A stretch of DNA of 64,000 bases from Brachionus manjavacas (GCA_019054805.1 JAHQIY010000001.1:4478501-4542500), one strand, 5' to 3'. Positions 10,996 to 21,610 are shown, counted from the stretch's first letter. Notes: a model not told the origin generated them from the sequence alone. Translations and numbers: made by a program.

Positions 10996-11736
10996 ATGAC
11001 CGCATCTAGCCCAAACAAGAGCTCGTCGAAGCGCAAGTCCACTGCCAAGAGCAAAGCCCCAGCCCAGAGGACCAAAAAACCAAAGAACACTAGCCACCCC
11101 AAATTCATCGACATGATTGTCGAAGGCCTGCAAAAGCTCAACGAAAAGTCGGGCTCTTCTAGACAAGCTGTCTTGAAATTTATTGTGGCCAACTATCCTG
11201 TTGATCAGAAATTAGCGAACCAGTATTTGAAGGTGGCTCTGAAGAATGGAGTCAAGTCAGGAGTTTTGAAGCAACTGAAAGGAGTGGGCGCCAGTGGCTC
11301 ATTTAAGCTGGCCGACAAAACGACCAAACCCAAGAAGCTTAGTGTAAAGCCCAAAATAGAAATAAAGCCTAGCGAAAAAAAGCCACTGAGCAAACCTTCT
11401 AAGGCAGCGCCCAAGAAGAAAACAGTGACCAAAGAAACCGCGGCCGCCCAGTTGCCCTCGGCACCAAGCAAGGGACGTAAGCCTCCGACTGTCCGCGACC
11501 AAGTCATTGCTAAAAAATCTCGCTCCAAAAAACCAGCCTCGAAAAAAGAGGAATCTTCGACTCCCGCAGAAACACAAGCCGAAGCAACTGCGGCTCAAGT
11601 CGAAGAGAAAAAAGCCGAACCCGAGAAACAAGTCCGTGTGAGTGCACGCAGAGCTGCCGAGTCCAAGTCAAAGAGATCTGCTGTTTCGACCAGAGGAAAG
11701 AAAAAAGAGTCCGATGCAGACTCTGTTCAAGCTTGA
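10996..11736 (+). CDS. H1: Linker histone H1
   Basis: The 246-residue protein starts at ATG 10996, the first ATG of the frame and downstream of a TATA box. Residues 1-33 form a basic Ser/Lys tail, 34-110 the winged-helix GH5 domain (HPKFIDMIVEGLQKL, then GSSRQAVLKFIVANY, then LKNGVKSGVLKQLKG and GSFKLA), and the rest a long Lys/Ala/Pro tail of the H1 type. It binds the nucleosome dyad and linker DNA in the nucleus and compacts chromatin. GC content and codon use are clearly higher than in the surroundings, as expected for a highly expressed gene. It has no introns. I see no replication-dependent histone stem-loop after the stop, and a normal AATAAA lies downstream, suggesting a polyadenylated transcript. 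Confidence 0.95.
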   Translation: MTASSPNKSSSKRKSTAKSKAPAQRTKKPKNTSHPKFIDMIVEGLQKLNEKSGSSRQAVLKFIVANYPVDQKLANQYLKVALKNGVKSGVLKQLKGVGASGSFKLADKTTKPKKLSVKPKIEIKPSEKKPLSKPSKAAPKKKTVTKETAAAQLPSAPSKGRKPPTVRDQVIAKKSRSKKPASKKEESSTPAETQAEATAAQVEEKKAEPEKQVRVSARRAAESKSKRSAVSTRGKKKESDADSVQA

Positions 11737-11876
11737 ATTTAATTAAATTAGTATAAATGTTCGTTATTTCTTCTTCTTTTTTTTTTTCGTTTTTTTTTTT
11801 TTTTGTTGTTATAATTTTATATGTTTGCCATGTAAATTAGAAAAACAAAACTTGATTCTGTTCAATTGTTTATGTA

Positions 11877-11882
11877 AATAAA
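11877..11882 (+). terminator. Poly(A) signal of histone H1
   Basis: AATAAA lies about 140 bp after the H1 stop codon and is followed by a T-rich stretch, consistent with cleavage and polyadenylation. Confidence 0.6.
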
Positions 11883-11899
11883 ATATTACCAGAACTCGA

Positions 11900-12480
11900 A
11901 CTCTTTTTTTTTGAATAATCCTTTTTATTTTGAAATTCAGTTTAACAACACAAGGTGTCAAGCTTTTTTAATAATTTATACTAAGACTAGAACCCATATC
12001 TAAAATTATTTAGTTTTGTAGGTGACATCTTTAAACAGTGATGACTTGAAATGACATTTTATTCACGCTTCTATAATAATAATTTAAAGATTTGCAATCA
12101 ATTAAAGTTTAAGATTTATTTTTTAAATAAAATTACAGGCAATTAAATGAACTTGATATATTGATATCCTGTTACGGTTACAATCAGAATTCCTTTTGAC
12201 TCCAGAACTAGCACTGTTTGAATGATAGTAAGCCCAAAAATTTATTTTCAGCTGACTTAAAGAAAATGAGAGATAGATGTCTTTTGGTATTTCATCATAT
12301 TTAGATAAAACACGGACCCATACTTTTCTCCCAAAGAAAAGCTCTGCCAAATATCCCCCAAAATATTTATTTATCTATTTAATTTAAAGACCGTTTACCC
12401 ATCAACTAGAGGAAGCACAACACACAAAATATAGCGTATTGTTAAGTAATCAAAAATAAAAATTATTTATTTATTTATTT
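11900..12480. other. Intergenic AT-rich sequence
   Basis: A minus-strand open frame at 12123-12350 has only a TTG start and resembles nothing known. I see no supported gene. Confidence 0.45.
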
Positions 12481-12936
12481 TAATTTTATTAACCTCCTTC
12501 AGGAGAAAAAAAATAAAAATTAAAAGAAGAGAGTACAAAAAAATAATAATTTTTGAGATAAAATTTAGATCCAAAGAAGCAGAATAAACAAAAAATAAAA
12601 AGAGGAGAAAACTAGTCGTATAAGAATAAGAAAAAAAATAAAAATTTAAGATAAAAATTAATGTACAATTTAGCCGACAAAAAAATTAATTATTAAGTGT
12701 TAGCTAGTTTTAGTAATTGAACTTGATTAGGTCAAATAATTTGGTTGGAATTTCATCTCTCTCTTCTTGAAATGGAGAGCCTCCTTCACACGCACATAAT
12801 CATCATTACAATTTAATTCGATTTATGACTTCAAGTCCTTCTCCAATTTGTAAAGGAATTCTTCATGAGTCTTTGGTAAAATTCTAGCTTAATTAAAGCA
12901 AACTGTTCATAGACTGGAGTGATATTCAGTTCCAAT
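12480..12936 (-). mobile_element. LINE, 3' part of a copy split by a hAT insertion
   Basis: Reading the minus strand from 12936 gives LELNITPVYEQF followed by KLEFYQRLMKN. This continues the frame interrupted at 16015-16022 and matches the C-terminus of the LINE at 23824-24279 (SLNIMPTDYIIKN). Further 3' the frame decays. The element ends with the hairpin CTCCT-GA-AGGAG (12495-12506) and an A-rich tail with TAAA units. The copy 12936 is the exact left border of the target duplication GTTCCAAT (12929-12936). Confidence 0.7.
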
Positions 12937-13138
12937 CAGACAATTTCACGCAAATTTTTTGCGTGAAACACTCAACTAACACTCAATCACGCAAAAATTT
13001 GAGTGAAAAATTTTTAAAAAATATTATAAATCTTTTATATGTGAGAGCAAAAATTCAAAAAAAGAAAAACATTCCAAAAATAATATTTAAAGTAAGATAT
13101 ATAATAATTTCAACACTGAGTTAATTGCATGCGCTGCA

Positions 13139-14943
13139 ATGCTTAGTTTTAAAACAACGGAAAAAGAGAGTCTTGTAATAGGAATGACACCGATGCCTGG
13201 CAGACACTCATCTGCAAATAATGCATTATTGAAGCTATTGCAAAGATATAACTTTAATCGAAAAAAAATTCATGGTAATAATTATTTAATGATTAATTTA
13301 ATTAAACCACTCTTATTGTTTCAATTTTTCAGGTATTGTTTGTGATGAACGAAGTAGTCTTGTCAAAGTCTTTTCCCAAATAGATTTTAGAATCGAAGAC
13401 TATGATATTGAAAAAAATACTGTTGAGAAAAGTAATTGTGTTTTTTAACTTTTATGAAATTATTTATTAATTTTTTTAAGATCTTGATGAACCTGCTTTT
13501 GTAGACGAAAATATTTATCAAGAGAATGAAGAAGCCAAAATGACAGAAAATTATTCCGATGATGATTCCACAGCAGAATTTGACAAAGTTTATATCATAC
13601 CAAAAATGTCATCAACTGACGAGGATATTATTGAAATATTTCAAGAGTTTCAAGAGCTGAATTACAAGTATGAAATAAGTTCTAATGGTGTTAACAGATC
13701 CAGCATAATTGAAAATACAAAGAAAATTCGTATCGATACAATTGAGGATTATGATTTAACAAAAGATGAACCATTATCTGAGAAAGAGGTCGAATTGGGC
13801 GTTAATAAAGTACCCAGATTTTCATGTGCTTGCCACAAGGCAAATTTGGCCGTTCGTCATGCCATATCAATGCATAAAATTGGAGATGACTTGAAAAAAC
13901 TGAATCTATTTAATAGTCATATAAGAAAATCAATTCAGTTAAATAAAACATTTAATGAATCAAAAGCAATACTTCGTCTTGAAAACGCTACAAGGTGGTC
14001 TTCAGCTTTTTTGATGTTAGAATCGTTAAAAAGGGCCTATGATAAAGAATTATTCAACGAAGAAAATGAAGACCTCACATGTCCACTTAGCCTAAAAGAA
14101 GAAGAGGCCTATTTACAAATTTTAAGCCCTGCATATCGATTCTCATTGACGTTTCAGAATAGTTTTTCATCGTTATCGCATTTAATTCCAAGCTTAAAGA
14201 GAATTTTTTTTAGCTGGGAGAATATTGATTTAGAACCTGAATTTGAAAGATTGGCTATTCTTTTAGTTGTCTGCTTTAAAGAAAAATTTAAATACAAGTT
14301 GGAATCAGAAATATATCAGGTTGATTACTTCTAAATGTAAAGAAATATTTAATTTTTAAAATTCTATTTTTATGTAGGCAGCTACTGTTCTTAACCTGGC
14401 TATAGTTAAAAGTTGGATTGAAGAAGAATTTTGTCAGAATCTGGTTAGAAAAGGCCTTCTCTCTCTGAAATTGGTTTACTTGAGGTTTTTCTTTGATGAT
14501 ACTGAAAATGACAAGGACACAATCGCTTTAGAATCGCCTCAACCCACAATTCAACAGACAGACAATGAAGCAATGTTCTTTGATTAATTAATGAGAGATG
14601 GTGCAATTAGAAAAAAAATATTGAACCTGAAATTTATAAGATCAAAGTTGAACTTGATAGGGAAATTTTAAAATTGGCAGACATCCTAAACCGAACTGAG
14701 ATTTTAGTAAAAATTACAAATATGGCTTTTTGGAATCAATACATGGATGAAATGCCAAGACTAGCAAGATTGGCTCTGGTACTATTAAACATTCAAGTTT
14801 CAAGTGCATTTATTGAAAGATTCTTCAGTATGTGCGGAATAATATGCAAAAAAAATAGTGGAAACATGAAGGATGAATTAATTATAACCAGAAGCGTGCT
14901 GAAGGCTAACATGAAGATTTTAGATGATTTATGCTTAAATTAA
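13139..14943 (+). pseudogene. hAT transposase, truncated and frameshifted
   Basis: The gene keeps apparent introns at 13275-13332, 13433-13482 and about 14323-14377. Exon 1 encodes the H..H/IVCD segment (GMTPMPGRHSS, then KIHGIVCDERSS), exon 3 the CACHKANLAVRHA and ATRWSSAFLMLESL motifs of the hAT RNase-H-like core, and the final part (14674-14943) the dimerisation region (SSAFIERFFSMCGIICK). The zinc finger and the first part of the core are absent. A TAA at about 14585 and a frameshift in the A-run near 14612 break the reading frame before the last part. A functional transposase is therefore unlikely. Confidence 0.8.
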
Positions 14944-15145
14944 AAATAAAATAATAAAAACATTTTGTATCTTAAAATTTTTTTAAACTCTATAGCCATC
15001 AGGCTTATCAGTATAGAAAAATTATATTATGAATTTTAAAATTATTAGAAAGACGATTTATTAAAATCGTTTAAATAAGATATAAATATTTGATAGATTT
15101 TGTTATTTATTTACTATTAAAAGATATTTTATTTTTTATTTATTT

Positions 15146-15925
15146 TATTTTTTTTTTATTTATTTATTTGTTAACTGTACCGAGCTAAAGCTCCTTCAGA
15201 ATAAAAATAAAAAATAAAAAATTAAGTTAGGTAAAATTAAAAATTAAAAAAAGCTAAGTAAAATAAAATCAAAAAACAAGGAAGAAAAAAATAAAGTTTG
15301 TAAGAGTTAATAACCTGGAATAAAAAATAGATATATGATAAAGAGAGTTTTAGGTCATTCAGGTTTACATAGTTTAGGTTTTAGGAAAAAAAGAGGAAAT
15401 TGTAAGGTAGCAATTACACAATGGAGTCGGGTATTCGATATTTCTTGATTCGAAACCCGCTTTGTATTCATCCACCAGTCTGACAACCAATGGAATGGAA
15501 TTACTCAGTTCTGTCCCAACATATCTCTCACTCAACTCAAGAAGTCGATTCGAGACTGTCAGTAATTTAAGCTTATTAAAAGCCTCCTGATGCATGATGC
15601 TGGAGGGAGTATCATATTTTAATCTGAGGATAGATCTGACTGCTGTATTCTGAATTGCTTGTAACTTTTTGATATTATTTTCTGAAAATGAATTCAAGCA
15701 AGGAAACGAATAGTCTAGAATTGAACCAACTAAAGATTTATAAAGATTTCCCAACGTTTTTTGATTAAGACCCCATTTTTTGTTTGACAGAATCTTAATT
15801 AGATTTAGCCTTGTATTGCAACGTTCTTTTATTTCGTCAACCAGTGTATTAAAATTTAATTTAAAATCAAATTTTATACCTAGAAACTTTATTTCTTTTT
15901 GGCTTTTTATTCTATTTCCATAAAA
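15146..15925 (-). mobile_element. LINE fragment nested in the hAT element
   Basis: The minus-strand frame encodes the end of a LINE polyprotein: FLGIKFDFKLNF, then SILDYSFPCLN, NIKKLQAIQNTAVRSILRLK and LLELSERYVG. The frame is open for about 180 codons. The first 15 residues of the ORF (THTQTHSRK) come from hAT subterminal repeats and not from the LINE. The 3' end shows GAGCT-TT-AGCTC (about 15181-15192) and a TTTA-type tail to the left. It belongs to the same family as the copy at 18755-19672, with LKYD.PS.I.HQEAFNKL shared almost exactly. Confidence 0.85.
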
Positions 15926-16014
15926 AAATTTGCGTGAATGAGTTTGAGTGTGAGTTTGAGTGACACTCACTCAACTCACACTCAAAAATAGCTTTTTTTG
16001 AGTGAAAATGTCTG

Positions 16015-16290
16015 GTTCCAATTGAAGTGACGTTGACCTTCATCGAGTTGGAACCATGAACATTTTTTTGAGTATGTTTCCATCTACTCTCTATATTTTC
16101 GTTATTTGATTTAGTTTGAATTCGTGTAGGTATAAATTTTCTACGCCATTGTAAAGTGTTGGCCTAATAAAAATTTTGGAAAGCTGTCCCTTCATGAATG
16201 TACATAGATACTTAGTGTTTATGCCAAGAGAATTGAGTTTGATTTGTTCGAAATTTTGTCAGCTTTTAGGCAAGACCAAATCCTATTTAT
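16015..16290 (-). mobile_element. LINE, 5' part of the copy split by the hAT element
   Basis: The minus strand encodes FEQIKLNSLGINTKYL, FIRPTLYNGVENLYLHEF, then IQRVDGNILKKMFMVPTR and RSTSLQLE. The same order is seen in the LINE at 23824-24279 (KRTEGNIIKGLLTIPRRCRTTSL). The frame stops exactly at the hAT target duplication and resumes at 12936. Confidence 0.75.
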
Positions 16291-16700
16291 TTATTTATTC
16301 ATTTATAATTAACCTCCTTTAAGGAGAAATAAAAAATTAAAGATACCAAATACAAAAAAAAAATATCAGAACTAAAGATTCTTCAAAGTATGCTAAATCA
16401 TGCACAGAGGACCAAAAAGAAACAAACCAAGTCTTCAATAAGGAAGACCTGATAAGGTTTTTAAGGAGATTTTTAAAGATCGTAGACTTTATATTGTTAA
16501 GACACAACTTGATGGAATCTGATAAACCATCGCTGGGGTAAGTACCTTATTCAATTCTGACTGAATTTGAGACGAATTGTTTTTGATAAAGTATATATCT
16601 TTACCGAGATAAGAAACGAGAAAGTAAATATCTTGTTCAAAGGATTTAATTCTACAGTTAGAAGATGATTGAAAGTTGAGACATATACACTCAAAAATTT
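16291..16700 (-). mobile_element. Another LINE 3' fragment with micro-hairpin
   Basis: The minus strand encodes degenerate LINE-like text (SFEQDIYFLVSYLGKDIYFI, then a second frame with FKNLLKNLIRSSLLKTWF). It ends with CTCCTTAAAGGAG (about 16313-16325) and an A-rich tail of AATA units toward 16290. It abuts the split LINE on its 5' side, so one was inserted into or next to the other. Confidence 0.5.
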
Positions 16701-17182
16701 AAGATGCAAATTCTAAACCACTGTACATTCAGTTAAAGAATTAAATGATTTAATTGTTTGTCTGTTTCTTGAAATTTTTAACTAACGAATGTAATATTTC
16801 TAACTGAATCAATTATCATTTAAAAACAAACTAACCGATTTCAATTCTTAGATATATTATACTCTATGAATTAATTCTATTTAATAGCACATGTCATTTA
16901 GTATGCCGCTTATAGTTTTATCTTTTCGCTTTTATCATTTGGTTACTTTAATGTCTTTCTTAGTTCTGAAGGTTGTTTTCAAGTAAAATGCTAATTTTCC
17001 AATAAATTGAGTCTCATAAATATAAGTTTTAGTGCTGGTAAAAAGTATCTTGAAATTGCTCGAGGTTAGACATGTTTAAATATTTCAACTAAAAGTTTTT
17101 AATTTTTTCTCATTATTTAATCCTTTTTTTCTTATTTAACTTTATTTTTAATTTTAGTTATTTTTATTTTTCTCATTGTATA
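16700..17182. other. AT-rich spacer between LINE debris and the Ginger-like element
   Basis: I see no gene or recognisable repeat. Confidence 0.5.
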
Positions 17183-18719
17183 TGTTCTATCCAAAGTATA
17201 AATATGCACGATTTATAAATTTACCTATACAATTTGTAAATCGATAATTGCCATATGCATTTTATAAATATTGATAAAATTATGTATTTATTTAAAAATT
17301 CGCTTTTAATTTTATAAATTGTATTTTATTATACATACAATTTACAAATTTAATTTAAATGATTTAGATATTGAATGATCAATTTTTCAATAAATTTTTT
17401 TTTATAAAAAGTTAATTTAAGAAAAAGATTTGAAAAAATCAATCTTTATTATTACAATATTTAGTGATTTTAAATGACAATGTGAATTAAATTTGACACC
17501 TGAAATAAAACATTTACATTTTCCACCGGTACAAGTACCATCACACTGGCAAGAAATCTCGATTTCTTTCAAATCCTTTTCTCGTTTATTAATTTTTCTA
17601 GCGGCTTCTCTTAGTGATATTTGGTTTTTAATAGTTGAATAATCAAAACTTAACGGACCATGATACATTTCCAAATCGCAAGCACGTAAACAATCTTTTA
17701 ATATTCCATGTTCCGTAATTATCTCATAAAATTCCCCTCCATTACTTACTCTCGCAATTATACCAGGTAATCTAGCTAGGTCCTCCCCTGCTTAATCTTG
17801 TTATCAAAACCCTTACCTTATCACTTACTGCAAACTCAAATGTTCTTTTATTTCTTTTTTTGTTATGCTTTTTTTCCATTTTCTTTGCTTCTTTTTCTTG
17901 ATTATCACTAACAGAATCACGAATTGAGAATTTTCTGACTTGAACCACTTCTTGAGTAACTTGTACCACTTCTTGAGTAACTTGCTCAGTCTCTCGTACT
18001 TGCACGAGGCTTTCCAATGGCTCAGAAGCTTTTCAGTTGAAACACGTTACATTCATTCATTGTTTCGACTCGTTAATAAATGCGCTTCATTATTTACATT
18101 AAACTAAATTGAACTAAATTAGCAATTAATGCATTTTTAAACTCAGTTCTTTTGTCAGCTTGTAAGATAGCAGGTAAACCTATATGGCCTCGTTGAACCG
18201 AATGAATGTCGTAAAGTATTTCGAAATGGTCTTTTTTGACAGCTACTGGTAAATTAGTAACATTGCTTCGTTTTTTGAATTCACGATAAAGTCTCGGTTG
18301 ATTTTCGACTATCTGAATGTTAAATTTTTGTTTTTTAAAATAAAATTTTTTGCTTGAATCAGGTTTTTCGACAATCTCGTTTAATAAGCTAATAATAAAA
18401 TTGTATTTTGATCGATTGATTACTAATGAGGTCGAGTCCTCTCTGTTCGATTGTTCATCCAAAAACTGTTCAAAGGCTTCATTATGAGCAGCACAACGCT
18501 CTTCTGTCAAAATATCAGTCAATTTTTTTAATATTTATAATTTTAGTTGATTAATTTTGTAAATTTGCTTTATTCAATTTATAAATATCATATACAATTT
18601 ATGAATAAAAGATAAAAAAAACATAAAAATAAATAATTTTTATGCATATCCAATTTGACAATTTGTAAATTGTATAGGTAAATTTATAAATCGTGCATAT
18701 TTATTCATTGGATAGAACA
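17183..18719 (-). mobile_element. Ginger/KRBA2-like DNA transposon, 1537 bp, internally deleted
   Basis: Long inverted repeats bound the element. Both ends begin TGTTCTATCCAA and share ATAAATATGCACGATTTATA and AATTTACCTATACAATTT over about 60 bp. The 4-bp sequence TATA lies on each side (17179-17182 and 18720-18723), as in the 4-bp duplications known for Ginger elements, although in AT-rich DNA this can be chance. The minus strand carries a broken integrase-type protein. The LINE at 18755 starts only about 35 bp beyond the right end. Confidence 0.75.
17417..18522 (-). pseudogene. KRBA2-like / Ginger integrase protein with catalytic core deleted and frameshifts
   Basis: The first part (18522-18094) starts MTDILTEERC and has the H-x(5)-H of an integrase HHCC finger (DIHSVQRGHIG). 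It is then joined directly to LPAILQADKRTEFKNALIANLV, which corresponds to the second catalytic Asp region (usually SDNGxEF) of the integrase core. The sequence between them, with the first Asp and the rest of the core, is missing. The second part (18017-17417, one frameshift near 17790) has a repeated VTQEVVQ stretch, a DKVRVLI domain start and a C-terminal Cys motif CQCDGTCTGGKCKC followed by NSHCH, typical of these proteins. The product could not integrate DNA. Confidence 0.65.
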
Positions 18720-18754
18720 TATATATTTTTATTCTGAACTAAATTCACAAATAA

Positions 18755-19672
18755 ATAAAATAAAAAGTATCTTAATACCTAAGAAATCTTCTCCGACTCA
18801 AGACCCTAATAACTATCGTCCAATTAGTAGGAAAAGTTGCCTTGGCAAGTTACTTGAACGTATTATTTACATTAGAATATATAATTTTCTTGACAACAAT
18901 AAACTACTCATTCAAGAGCAATCAGGATTTAGAAAACATAGACGCCCTGCAGATAATCTTTATTTTCTTATTAAAAAAGTTGTAGAGTCTTTTAATTTAA
19001 AGAAAAAAGTCTGTTGTCTTTATTTTGATATTTCTAAAGCTTTAGATAGAGTTTGGCACGATGAACTAATTTACAATTTACTAATTTACTTAATAAAATA
19101 TCTCTCAAATAGAAAATGGGATCTAAAACCAAAAACATTAGTTAATCTTTACAATCCTGGATTATTCTTTTCCTTGCTTAAATTCATTCTCAAATACTAA
19201 CATCAAAAAAATACAAGTTATTCAAAATTCAGCAGTTCGATCTATTTTGAAGCTAAAATATGATGCCCCCTCCAATATTATACACCAAGAGGCCTTTAAT
19301 AAACTAAATCTACTTACAGTTTCAAATCGACTTTTTGAGTTGAGTGAGAGATATGTCAGGGCAGGATTGAGTCATTCTGTACCACTAGTTGTCAGACTGG
19401 TGTAAGAATATAGAGAAGGTTTCGAATCAAGATATTTCGAATATCCAACTCCATTATGAAATTGCTACCTATTAATTTCTTTCTTTTTCCTGAACTATCA
19501 AATCTTTAAACATGTCTCATTAGTTAATTTTCTTTAGAATTTTTTATCTTTATTAATTTTTAGGTTTTTTTATTTAATTTCACTTTATTTTATTTAACTT
19601 TATTTAAAATTTTTTTATATTCTGAAGGAGCATTAGGTCGATACTGATAAACAAAAATAAAATAAAAAATAA
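18755..19672 (+). mobile_element. LINE with internal deletion of the reverse-transcriptase centre
   Basis: The plus strand encodes ILIPKKSSPTQDPNNYRPIS, LIQEQSGFRKHRRPADN and CCLYFDISKALDRVWHDELI (RT blocks). It then jumps to the C-terminal domain IQVIQNSAVRSILKLKYDA with LFELSERYV, skipping the catalytic YxDD segment. The 3' end has CTGAAGGAGCATTAGGTCG followed by an A-rich tail with AAATA units. It is the same family as the copy at 15146-15925, in opposite orientation and 3 kb away. It also contains several stops. Confidence 0.8.
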
Positions 19673-19989
19673 AAATTTTTTGAGAAAAACAACTCTACAT
19701 TTTTTTATTGAAATCCATAAAATTATTTAAAAGCATCAAGTTAATATTTTGAAAGGTTGTAAAATCCGAAGTCAACAGCCTATCAAGATTAAGGCCCTTG
19801 ACGTCAGTTTAACAAAATAATATTTCCAAGTCAAAGGAATACAAAAAGGATTGTATATTTCGCTGAGATTTGTTCGTAATAAAATAAAAAAAGAATTTCA
19901 TCAAAATCAAAAAAATTTTAAACAAATAGTATGCCTGGATTTTATTGCAGTAGCTTTTTATATCTAAAAACAAAAAAAGATGTATTTTT

Positions 19990-20060
19990 TTTTTATTTTA
20001 TTTATTTATTTCATTGAGCGCCTTGAAGGCGATGTAAAGTAAGGAAAAAAAAATTAATAT
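19990..20060 (-). mobile_element. LINE 3' terminus, micro-hairpin with TTTA-type tail
   Basis: On the minus strand CGCCTT-CA-AGGCG (20028-20040) precedes AATAAATAAATAAAAT. The bases around it (GCGCC...GGCGATGTA on the plus strand) match the terminus at 4433 closely. No coding part is attached. Confidence 0.5.
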
Positions 20061-20305
20061 TACTGCTATGATTTTCTGTTTTTACGTTATTTTACGTTTA
20101 ATTGTGGTTTCATCAACAAAAATGTAGTTATTGAACTCGCAATTTTGAAACTTTAAATACCAAATAAGTCTTACTAATTTTCTAACTAATATTTAAAAAT
20201 TTTACTATTATTTTACTAAAAATTACCATTTTCAAATAAATTTCTACTTTTTACAAAAATTAACGTAATTTCAGGTAAATTTACGTAAATTTACGTATTT
20301 TCACG

Positions 20306-21260
20306 TATGCAGTATTATGCAAAAGTTTAGAATTTTTTTCTTAATTTTATTTGCAATCAATCCAAAAACATAGGACCCAAATAAAAAAATTAAGTAAAAA
20401 AAGAATCACAAAAATATACAAATTGAAAAAATGTTTGCAATTAATTAAAAATAAAAACGGTTTAAAAGTTTAAGAATTTTTACAATTTAATATTTGAACT
20501 GACCGCCTTTCGAGAATTAAACAAGCAGAAACTCTATTTGGCATTTGTTCAATCAATTTTGTACGTACTCAGTCTGACCACTATGTGTGTAAAACATCTT
20601 TTAAATGCCCAATTGAGGTCACTTTAGTGTCTACCATTTTGGCATCCATGTATAACCAAAAGTTCTCGATTGAGTTGAGGTATGCTGAACGAATACACCA
20701 TAGCAGAAACTCAATGTTCCGTTCTTTGAACCAGTCGCTTACTGAGTAAGCGGTATGTCCCGAAGTGCCATCTTTTTGAAAAATCCAAGGGTCATTTGGC
20801 TCAAATAGGAGTTTAACAGATGATAAAAGATTGTTTTCCAAGGTTTTGATGAAGACAAATTGATTAATTCGTCCTGTATAAATATTGCATATACCAGCGT
20901 CTTTGCAAGAAATGAATCCCCAGATGACTATAAATAATAATTATATAAATGAAAAAAGATCAATAATTCAACACAATTAATTTGTATATAACTGATTAAA
21001 AAATCAGTTATTCAAAGAAAACAATGTTTTTTTTATTTTAAGATTGAACTTCCTACGCTAAGCTTTTTTGAATATTTAAAAAATAGTCAATTTTTAACGT
21101 AAATGAAAATTATCATTGAGTCTTAAAATTTCAAATTTTAATTTTTGATTTGATTCATTCTTATTTTAACTTACTTTCATGTTAAGGTACATTGTTTCAT
21201 TGACTGTAAAGTGCTTATATTCATATCTTTTTCTAGAGGATCCATGGCCCGAACATATTT
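20306..21260 (-). mobile_element. Tc1-type transposon relic
   Basis: The minus strand from about 21230 to 20500 encodes a decayed Tc1 transposase. A piece near 21165-21230 reads YKHFTVNETMYLNMKVS. Then 20935-20581 gives IWGFISCKDAGICNIYTGRI, FQKDGTSGHTAYSVSDWF and NSIENFW. Exactly 34 residues separate the Asp of KDG from the Glu of IEN, the DD34E spacing of Tc1. An end-like sequence CAGTATTATGCAAAAGTTTAG lies at 20311-20331 next to a TA. The other terminus was not found. Confidence 0.8.
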
Positions 21261-21610
21261 AATAATAAATATATTAAAAAATATTTCGATTTTTTAAATA
21301 TTTCTCTTCGAAAAAACTAGTTCAATTTATTTTTTATATCTCATGAAAAAATTTTAATATGAAAATTTTAAATTAAATTTTTTGAAAAACTTAAAAAATT
21401 TAAGTCAAGTTAAAAAAAAAGTTAAAAATAAAACATATTTTAATTAATTTATTCAAAGATTACCAAAAATTTTTGCCAATATTTTTCACAAATTCCAACA
21501 AGTGTCAGTTTTTACTATTAAATTTTCATTTGAATATAATTTCATTTAAAGAAATTTGATATTTAGATTTAAATTAAAAAAATAAAAAACATAATGGAAA
21601 ATTTTTACAG

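Larger units (their letters stand above)
12937..16014 (+). mobile_element. hAT transposon, 3078 bp including a nested LINE
   Basis: The element begins CAGACAATTTCACGCAAA and ends, inverted, CAGACATTTTCACTCAAA. It is bordered by identical 8-bp repeats GTTCCAAT at 12929-12936 and 16015-16022. Both ends carry subterminal arrays of CACGCAAA, GAGTG and CACTCA motifs, and the left end holds an 11-bp palindrome (12944-12968). A plus-strand transposase pseudogene lies at 13139-14943, and a 5' truncated LINE (15146-15925, -) has inserted behind it. The identical target repeats indicate an insertion younger than the other hAT relics, yet the transposase is already broken and lacks its N-terminal BED finger region. 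Confidence 0.85.

Noticed and set aside
12123-12350. Minus-strand frame of 75 codons
   Set aside because: It starts at TTG only, and no homologous motif is visible.
17771-18017. VTQEVVQ repeats as a possible separate coiled-coil gene
   Set aside because: It lies between the two halves of the Ginger-like protein, on the same strand, and fits as its linker.
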